Below are positions 21,656-64,000 of a stretch of 64,000 nucleotides of DNA, in pieces (the stretch's first letter is position 1; every line of letters begins with the position of its first letter). This stretch comes from Charina bottae (Eukaryota; Chordata; Lepidosauria; Squamata; Charinaidae). The position numbers and the translations under genes were made by a program. The notes under the pieces were generated by a model that saw nothing but the letters and a program-made list of their open reading frames with translations, was not told where the DNA came from and ran no database searches. The stretch is taken from assembly GCA_023362775.1 (NCBI GenBank), contig JALMGJ010000019.1:890501-954500 (forward strand), read 5' to 3'.

Positions 21656-24600
21656 ATAAGTGGCAGACCTCCCAATCCTGTAGCGCACAGGGCAGGTATG
21701 CTTCAATTCCTCCTAGCTGCCAATCTGGAAGGCCTTTTTCTTTCCATAATACTCCACATGCTGTTCATTTTAGTAAGGTTTTAGGATAACCAACGCTGGG
21801 GGGAGAGCTTTGAATGTATCCTCTTTCTGACATCCCGCCTGCTATGTGCCTGGAAGACTGTGGTAAGGAAGAGGACGCCGCCGGCAGAGGGGGAGGAAGG
21901 CGCTGATGGATCTTGCGTATCTCCATCAGGGTCATCGTCCGTCCTCCCTCTCTCGCCAGTGAGATGTGGGAGGCTTTCCCAGCTCTGCAAGTCCACCCAA
22001 CGCCCTTTCTGTTACCTCCAGTCAGAGGCCCCAGGCCCCGTCAACCCTTAATCACCTTTCTTTTCTGAGACCCAGGTTCTCCTTTCTAGCTAGGACCAAG
22101 ATCAGGAACCGTCCCTGACCTTAACCCTGCTTTGAATCAGTGTAGGAAAGGGAACGGTTTCTGTTTTTATGCCTTATGGAACCACAGGGTTCCTGCCCAG
22201 TCCTGAATAAGTATCTGAGCAAATCTGTTTGCTCAGCTGGGATATATTATGGGCTGGGTCTGCATCCGCTTGATTTGGATTCCGGCTCCCGCTACCCATA
22301 AGGTTAAATCCTGCCGTCCCGGTCTGGTTGCCTCAGCTTTTCGTTGCCATGTAGGTCTGCACCGAATAATAAAAGGAAATTACAGCGTTCATTTGTTTGT
22401 TTGGTACGTCCATCCAAATTCACAGCAGCTTACAAACAGAAAATCAAACTGTCTGGTACAACAAACACATAACAGTGAAACACCCACGGTAAGGTCTAAA
22501 GGAAAAACATCTGCAGCAATGACATGACAAAGCTCGTGGTGAGAACTGAAGGACGTACTGCAGTGAACACTTAATTCACCAATGACCATCGCTGCCAACC
22601 TCGCAGGGCCTCCCCAATCGCCACCCACTGTTGCCAGCCGGGCAGGCCTCGACCGCCAAAGCCCCCCGGAAGCAATTTGGCCCTCAACACGTTTTGGGGG
22701 GTCCTCACAGGAGGCCGTCCCGTATTGTGCTGCGGGAGCCACGACAGAAACACGGACTCCTGGCTTGGGCGGCGGGGCAGATGGAGGCGGCATTGCCAGG
22801 GGCCAGGCCTAGTACAGAGGCACTCGGGCTCAAGCCTTGGGGGAGCAGGACCACCTCCGTGGTGGCTGGGGGAGAGGAGAAAGATGGAGAGAGGCGTTGC
22901 CCCCTTTGAGCCCGTGTGGCTTTGAGGCATCGAGGCCGTAAGGGCCTCTGGAGAGACTGCGGCAGTTGGCAGCTGGAGAGGGGCATTGCTGGGAGGGCAC
23001 TGGGGTAGGTGCCGGTTCCCTCCCAGAGGGGCGAGAGGGGAAGATGTGGGCTGCAGACTTCCCTGGGAGCAGAGAAGCGAAGGCCCTGGCGGAGGGACGG
23101 GCTGCACCCCGAACCCAAGGCAGGCGGGATGGAGGGGGACGGTTGTCAGCAACTAGGAAGGCTGGGCAGGAGACCCCGAGGGAGGCGCATCGGGTGCCGT
23201 CTATGCAGGGGGACGGCTGGCGAGGCTCTCGACGCTCCAGGGTCCCGTGGCGCCCTCGGGTTCCGCAAGAGGTCACTAGGGGTTCCCTGGGAGATCACGG
23301 TTTATTTAAAAAAAATATTTCAAATCCTGGCAACTTCACATTAAAGTGGTAAGTTCCATTCTTTATTTTCAGTTTAAGAACGCTGTGAATGCATATATGC
23401 AGGCCTACCCATGAAACAAATACAATAGTTTTCTAACTTGGGGCCTATATTGGAGCCCGACTGGGCAGGGGTTCCCCGAGGCCTGAGAAATATTTCAAGG
23501 GCTCCTCCAGGGTCAAAAGTTGAGAAAGCTGCTCCAAAGTAATGCAGCCAATTTTCCTCCCCCCTCCCCACTGAAAAGCTAAGGGGGAGTGGGTAGCTAT
23601 CCAAGGTGCTTCTGCGGGTGGTTGCTTGCGAATAGCCCTGGGAGAGGGGTACAGGAAGTTGGAAGCCGGGAAGTTTGGAAACTGCTGTAAATAGTTCTGT
23701 TTTTTCATTAATTCCTGTAAGTACACTCGTCCGTAGTAAAGAACCCTCCACCATCTCTGTCTTTGCGAAGCAATTGTCTCCCTTCACGGCACACACACAC
23801 AGCTGTAAGAGAACCTCCCTCACGCTTGGCAGCTTCGTTGACCAGATCAAATGATCATCGCTTAGAACCAGCGGCTCACCCCACTGGTGCTCCAGATCTC
23901 TCCCTCTGCCTAATTCTGGCTCGCCCCCCCCCCCCCGGCTTTTGGGGTTGGAGGGCAGGGTTCCATCATATCTTAGCGCTGAATAACCAAATAGTGAGTC
24001 ACGAACCCTTCAGTCTGCAGAAGGGTGTGTGTGTGTTGGATTCTGGAGCCTGTGGTATTTCCCCCCCCCCCTCCATAATGCCATCAGCACCATGTCCCCA
24101 TATTTGCCCAAAGCTCAGCTGTGGGGGGGGGGTGTCTAAGGGGCCTCCTCACCGCACAACTATCCAGAAAACGACTCTGCGCAGATGCATTACTTGATGG
24201 AGAAAAGGGTTTCTGGAAATGAACCGCGTGACTTTCAAACTACTCAGTCTCAGTAAAGACTCAGGATTGGATTGTGTGCTGCCAGAACACCCGAGGGTCC
24301 TGGCTGACACGATCGGTTTCCCCACCCATCACCAGCACGTTCCCTCCCCAGCTCTGGCCTGCAGAATGGGCATCGGGGAGGGGGCGCCACCAGCCGCCAC
24401 GGCCTCAGCGGGCAGAAGCAACAGGCCCCCTCCTTTCCCCGCCCCACCAGGGGTGCCCGCAGGGGGTCAAAGAAGTCCAGCCGATGGCTGCAACTATGCG
24501 ATCAAAGCCCCACCCTCTTTTACAATGCATGCTAAAAAAGGGTGAGGCTTCGATCACACGGTTGCGGCTGCCAAGACGACCTTTTAGACACACACACACA

Positions 24601-25261
24601 CACACTCGCAGATGCCCCTACCCTGCCAGATGCTCTGCTCCATCCTGGACGTTTTGCTGGGATGTATCTGGTGTGTTTCGCCAGTGTACCTTTGCCTTCT
24701 CTAAAAGTGAAGCTGAAATAATTCAAGCACTAAATGTGCTCAACACATTCAACTCATTATTCTCTTGAACATCTAATAGCGTGCTTCTGTGGGCACAAGG
24801 CTTCAGTGTGGCTATGAATTGTCTTCTAAATTTAGGTGCTTTTCAGTATGCTACCATGTTAAATCCACCTGTCCAATTCTACTTGTACTAGGCTCCTGTC
24901 TTGTATTACTAATTAATTTTATAGAAGGATAGTGACATAGAAAGTTTCCTGTGGAAAAATAGGCAAATAGTTTCCCCAGCTGAATTATATGCATCCAATG
25001 TTGATATAACTGAAAACATACCGTAATGGGATGTGGGAGTGACCTTGGGGTGGGGAAGAGGAGGAAGAGCCGCAGATAAGAGAAATCTCCTCCCAAAGCA
25101 GGAATGTAATTTGAGAAAGCCTCTCAGGCTTGACCCTCCCTAGTTCCCTTGAAGATAAAGGCATTCAGACTTGCAAAGATTCTGTACTGTAACCCTGTAA
25201 TAAAAGTAGTTTCAGTATTCATGACTTCGGGCTACCTCGAAAGGCTGACATCTACAAGTTT

Positions 25262-25350
25262 ATTTTTATTTTTTTTATTTGTCACATTTATATCCCGCCC
25301 ATCTCCCCCACAAGGAGGGACCCTGGGCGGTTCACAATAAGAAGTTTAAA
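25262..25350 (-). repeat. Dispersed LINE 3'-tail fragment (reverse)
   Basis: A T-rich start leads to tatcccgcccatctccccca and gggaccctgggcggttcaca. Confidence 0.6.
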
Positions 25351-25535
25351 ATCAATCAAAACCATAAATAACAATAATAATCAATAAAGTTCTCTTTCGT
25401 TTGACGTGTTCGTGTTTTTACGTGGAGGTTCCCTTTGAAGCCTCAGGTCAAGACATCAGGGGAACGTGTGTTTGCTCAACCCCCCATGGGGTCTAGGCCC
25501 TCCGTACCAGCGCTTTACCTGGGGGGGGGGGTACC

Positions 25536-25738
25536 TTCAAGACAGTGTTGACTCCCTGTAGTTTTCTTGGCAAGATTTCAGAAGTGGGTTGCCCTTGCCT
25601 GCTCCTTCCTAGGCCTGAGAGAACGTGTCTGGCCCAAGGTCACCCCGCTGGCTTTGTGCCCAAGGCAGGACTAGAACCCACAGTTTCCCGGTTTCGAGCC
25701 TGGTGCCTTAACGACGACACCAAACTGGCGGTCTTTAC
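25536..25738 (-). repeat. tRNA-SINE, single-unit copy
   Basis: The antisense copy runs from cagtgttgactccctgtag to the head caccaaactggcgg. It has one unit only (tgggtttgcc-like and cccggtttcgagcc, about 102 bp apart). Confidence 0.8.
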
Positions 25739-27649
25739 CTAGGACAAACTGGCATAACTTGGTGCCACAGGACAAATGGACACACATCGGGCACAAGAAA
25801 GGCAAAAACCCAACCCTACAGCAAAACCTTTCAACACCCCAGGACACGTTCTGATGACCTCCAAGTGGCATCCTTGAGGAACTCCTCTTCTCCATTCAAG
25901 CAGATTTATGATCTTTCTTCAATTTATCTTCATCTTCTCCATTTTGCACATTGCTCGGTATTTTATCCAGCCGTGCAGGATAGCCCATTCCAGTTGCAAG
26001 GCACCCAGACTGCACAGTAGATTGCCCCAAATGAGGGGAGCGTAGATTCCTTGGAGACCCCCTGCCCTTTCCACAAATTTGCTGCTCTGTTCACCGTGTC
26101 AGCCTGAGCAAGAGAGAGGTCGCCTTGTATGCAAAGAACTGTACGTATTTCTTTCATTGACCTTCAATTCCTTCTGTGCTATTTGGGTTGAGGAAATTCC
26201 TGTCAGATTTATTCCAGGATGAAAAGATACTTGTTCTACTCCAACAGAAAGAATCTGTCGTAACTGGCTCAGTTACACTGAGGAGCAGCTAAGGATAATC
26301 CTAAAACAGACAGGGACAGTTGCTATAAAGGGAATGTACTGGAAGGCACCCAATTTACTCATTCACGCCTTGTCAAATTCTCTTGAATGGCCTGGATGGG
26401 CTCAAGCACATTTTAACTTCTCTTTCTCACACAGCTAAACCCTTGAAGACTAGCCCAAGGTCCAAATCTCTTGATCCTTCAGGACATCACCTCCTGAAGA
26501 CCAAACCGTACTACAGTCCCTCTCACTGAGGCAAGAGGCTGGAAAGGATGTTGAATAGATCTTGATAAGACCCCTCTCTCTGGTGGTGCTAGTGAAATCC
26601 TCAGGCTGTAACCGGAGGCCCCACCGGATGTTAATTCTCTACCCCCAATCCCACCTGTAAAAAAAAGAGCCTGACACCAGAAGGAGAAGCTGAACTCGAA
26701 ACGGGATGAATGGCTGCTGAGCAGCAAAGCAGAAGATCGGGGTGATCTCCTGGAACAGAGCAGGCTCCATGTTGGATCCTATCAGTAATTATGACCTTAT
26801 TCTGCTACCAAAGACCCGGTGGTGGGTCCTAAAGGGTTACACAGGGCTTCTCTCAAAACTACACCTAGTGTAAAGGGGGGCCGGCCCAGGATGGCCTCGG
26901 TTCTTTTGTCTCCTCCAATTGCTGGGTGTCTGGCTTGCACCTTGGGGGACAGTCTCAGTGACAATTTTTTTAAAACTAGGTATGCAATTGCTAATTCTGT
27001 ATCTATCTTGCTCATCAGTATCTGCAAGCCAAATCAAAGAGGAACGACCCCCTCTAGAAACCTATTTCGTTAAATTAAGGTGCTAATAACCCATGACCCC
27101 TGTGACTTTAAAACCAGGACCCTAAGAACAGAGAATGAGAAGAGACATTTAAGCAACTTGGTCTAATTTCCTTAACTATATCTTTTTTTTTTTAATGAGC
27201 TCCCCGTGGTAATGGCTAGTTTTCCATATGCATTCAAAAAGTAAACGTTTGAAGTAATAAAGAAGCCAGTCGGAGATGAGGCTCAGGAGCCAGCCTTATC
27301 TCTGATTGTGGATGGCTTGTGGAGAATTTATAGAAAGAGACCAAATCTGAAACACTGAAAATGGGACCCTGAGACCCTTCCTACCAAACATTAAAGCCGG
27401 TGAAGCTGTAGCAGTTGGGCTGCTGGTCGCAGGCAGAAGCCTCACGTGCCCCTGATTCGCCTGCAGGCTGGCAGCGCTGCTAGGAGCCATAGACAAGATA
27501 ACGCTTCTGAGGAACTTCTTTCACTCGAAGACCCATCAGTTGCGGCCCCAGGTAACCTATTCATAACAGAGCTGAAAACACCGTTCCAAACAAATCTGGG
27601 AATATATTAAAATTGCAGCATGAGAAAAATTTAAGCTTCAGCTAGCATA

Positions 27650-27655
27650 TTTATT
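27650..27655 (-). terminator. Candidate SH3TC1 poly(A) signal
   Basis: AATAAA on the - strand lies about 290 bp past the SH3TC1 stop. It is assigned by position only. Confidence 0.35.
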
Positions 27656-27943
27656 ATTTTTCGCATACTTATTATTCTCCATTAATTCTTTCATTTGGAC
27701 ATTCAGGCTTTCTGTCTTCAACCATTCGGTGGTTTCATAGCTAGCTCCTCCTGAGATTGTCCCTGATGCTCTTTCTCAACTTTGCCCTTGTTTTTTGGGG
27801 GGTGGGGGTGAGGGAGAAGCCGACCCCCAGTGCTGCTGCTGCCGCTGCCGCCGCTGGAATGGAAGCTCTTGTTCTCGGCGCCGGAAGAGGCCGGCTGTCC
27901 CTGCGCACCTCGCCAAACGCCAGGAAATGCCCTCAAGAGCGCC

Positions 27944-62531
<34,588 letters not shown>

Positions 62532-62685
62532 CTCTTGTAGGCGCAGCCTGGGCAGCAAAGACCTCTGGGCACTCAACGCCTGCATGGCAACCAACAGTCT
62601 TCGGTTAAAACGTCCCCTTTGCCAGGTGGACGTTGACAAGGCATTCCTTGTCGGCCCCATCTCACCCCCACCGACGTGATAATTG

Positions 62686-62765
62686 TACGCCGCCCAGAGT
62701 CGCCTTGTGTGAGATGGGCGGCCATATAAATGTGAGCAATAAATAAACAAACAAATAAACAAAAT
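62686..62765 (+). repeat. Dispersed LINE 3'-tail fragment, well preserved
   Basis: The copy runs acgccgcccagagtcgcctt, gagatgggcggccatataaa, then aataaataaacaaac. It lies 150-230 bp upstream of the chosen SH3TC1 start and is read through by the upstream open frame. Confidence 0.75.
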
Positions 62766-62904
62766 AATACTGCCATGTTACAGTATTACAACTAAATCGT
62801 GCATGGGATGTCTCTGAAATATCTGAAATCACTGTTCTTCAATTTAATAGGAAAGTGAGTTGTCCTTATTTATTCCCTTTCAGCAGTTTTTTGGGGGGTT
62901 TTTT

Positions 62905-63320
62905 TTGCTGTTCAATAGTGTTCGATCCTCCGTGACTGCCTGGACTAGTCCCTGCCATTTTCTTGACAAGGTTTTTTGGAAGTGGTTTGCCACTGCCTCC
63001 TTCCAAGGGCTGAGAGAGTGACTGGCCCAAGGTCACCCAGCCGGCTTTCATGCCTAAGGCGGGACTAGAACTCTCAGTCTCCTGCTTTGCTATTGGCTCC
63101 TTCCTAGGGCTGAGAGAGGGGGACTGGCCCAAGGTCACCCAGCCGGCTTTCATGTCTAAGGCGGGACTAGAACTCTCAGTCTCCTGCTTTGCTATTGGCT
63201 CCTTCCTAGGGCTGAAACAGGGACTGGCCCAAGGTCACCCAGCCGGCTTTCAGGCCTCAGGCGGGACTAGAACTCACCGTCTCCTGTTTTCTAGCCCGTT
63301 GCCTTAACCACTAATTCCCA
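62905..63320 (-). repeat. tRNA-SINE with three tandem units
   Basis: This is an antisense copy with cccag unit starts at 63036, 63138 and 63238 (spacing 102 and 100 bp). The SINE 3' part (gtgactgcctggactagtcc) is at the left and the tRNA-like head (gttgccttaaccacta) at the right. It provides the intermediate between two-unit and nine-unit forms. Confidence 0.88.
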
Positions 63321-63451
63321 TGGACTGATTCCCTGGCCTTGCTAGGCTGCTGTCATGGATGAGGGGTGCTTCCTGCATAGAGGTGCACAAATGCGTTGGA
63401 TTGTCTCCCACCCCTTCAATGTTATTTTATTAGGGACGCTCTTGTTTACCC

Positions 63452-64000
63452 AAAATGCTTGTTTACAAAGCCATTGTACTACCAACCCTTCTGTACGCCT
63501 GTGAAACATGGACCCTCTACAAACGCCACCTCCAACTTCTTGAAAGATTCCATCAACGCTGCCTCCGAAAAATTCTGCAAATTACTTGGGAAGATAGGCG
63601 GACTAATGTTAGCGTATTAGAAGAAGTGAAAACCACCAGCATTGAAACAATGATCATCCAACATCAACTTTGCTGGACCGGTCATGTTGTTCGAATGCCT
63701 GACCATCGTCTTCCAAAGCAGCTACTTTACTCCCAACTTAAGAATGGAAAACGGAATATTGGTGGACAGCAAAAGAGATTCAAAGACACTCTCAAAGCTA
63801 ATTTTAAAAAATGTAATATCGGCATTGAGAACTGGGAAGCCCTAACTCATGAGCGTTTCAATTGGAGGTCATCCTTTATTAATGGAGCTATGGTCTTTGA
63901 AGAAACACGAGTACAGGGCGAAAGGGAGAAAAGAGCTAAAAGGAAGGCACGTCAGGCAAACCCTCATCATGACCGTCTCCCACCAGGAAACCTATGCCCT
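63452..64000 (+). mobile_element. Non-LTR retrotransposon RT C-terminal fragment, open to window edge
   Basis: A frame of 183 codons is open from 63452 to the last base. It encodes LPTLLYACETWTLYKRHLQL, LERFHQRCLRKILQITWEDR, a CWTGHVVRMPDHRLPKQ motif and GGQQKRFKDTLKANFKK. This is the region C-terminal to the RT in LINEs of the Ingi/Vingi or a related clade. The clade is my recollection and is not certain. The 5' part is missing, so it is a truncated insertion running right, out of the window. Confidence 0.7.

Larger units (their letters stand above)
21244..27943. other. ACOX3/SH3TC1 tail-to-tail intergenic region
   Basis: The region is 6.7 kb between the two stop codons. It holds a possible ACOX3 poly(A) signal, a GC-rich block (22560-23290) without recognisable coding content, one tRNA-SINE, one dispersed LINE tail and unassigned sequence at 25900-27600. 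No trypsin-like or PDZ motif of HTRA3, the human gene in this interval, was seen on either strand. Confidence 0.6.

Noticed and set aside
22571..23290. Long GC-rich open frames on both strands (up to 193 codons)
   Set aside because: They overlap on both strands with no protein motif, splice signals or similarity to HTRA3, so they are expected by chance in GC-rich DNA.

Overview
The window is vertebrate nuclear DNA, most likely from a squamate reptile (snake or lizard). Two multi-exon genes with canonical introns lie in a dense background of squamate-type repeats: Bov-B (RTE) LINEs, Sauria-type tRNA SINEs ending in (ACCTTT)n, a second tRNA-derived SINE family, L1-like elements, palindromic hAT MITEs and a short dispersed LINE 3' tail. 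There is nothing prokaryotic and no CRISPR array.

Layout. (1) 1-21243, + strand: the last 15 coding exons of ACOX3, the peroxisomal branched-chain acyl-CoA oxidase. All splice phases agree and the joined exons give 572 codons plus stop; the N-terminal ~130 residues lie left of the window. (2) 21244-27943: a 6.7 kb tail-to-tail intergenic stretch with no recognisable gene. (3) 27944-62531, - strand: a complete coding set of 15 exons for SH3TC1 (SH3 domain plus TPR repeats), 1297 codons plus stop with every phase consistent. (4) 62532-64000: upstream flank of SH3TC1, with repeats and a LINE fragment that is open to the window edge.

ACOX3 and SH3TC1 are also close neighbours on human 4p16.1, which supports both identifications. 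In human, HTRA3 lies between them; I see no HTRA3 here. The two genes are not known to share a pathway, so the arrangement is conserved synteny and not an operon.

The most unusual material is in the repeats. One tRNA-SINE family carries an internal 102-bp unit present in 1, 2, 3 or about 9 tandem copies at different loci, apparently a SINE turning into a satellite. One SH3TC1 intron holds an L1-like element (31536-38382, 9-bp target duplication) into which a second L1-like element, a hAT MITE and a Bov-B LINE have each inserted, each with its own target duplication. A perfect 64-bp fold-back with 14-bp target duplications at 50113-50310 looks like a Penelope-type retroelement end with a partial hammerhead-like core.
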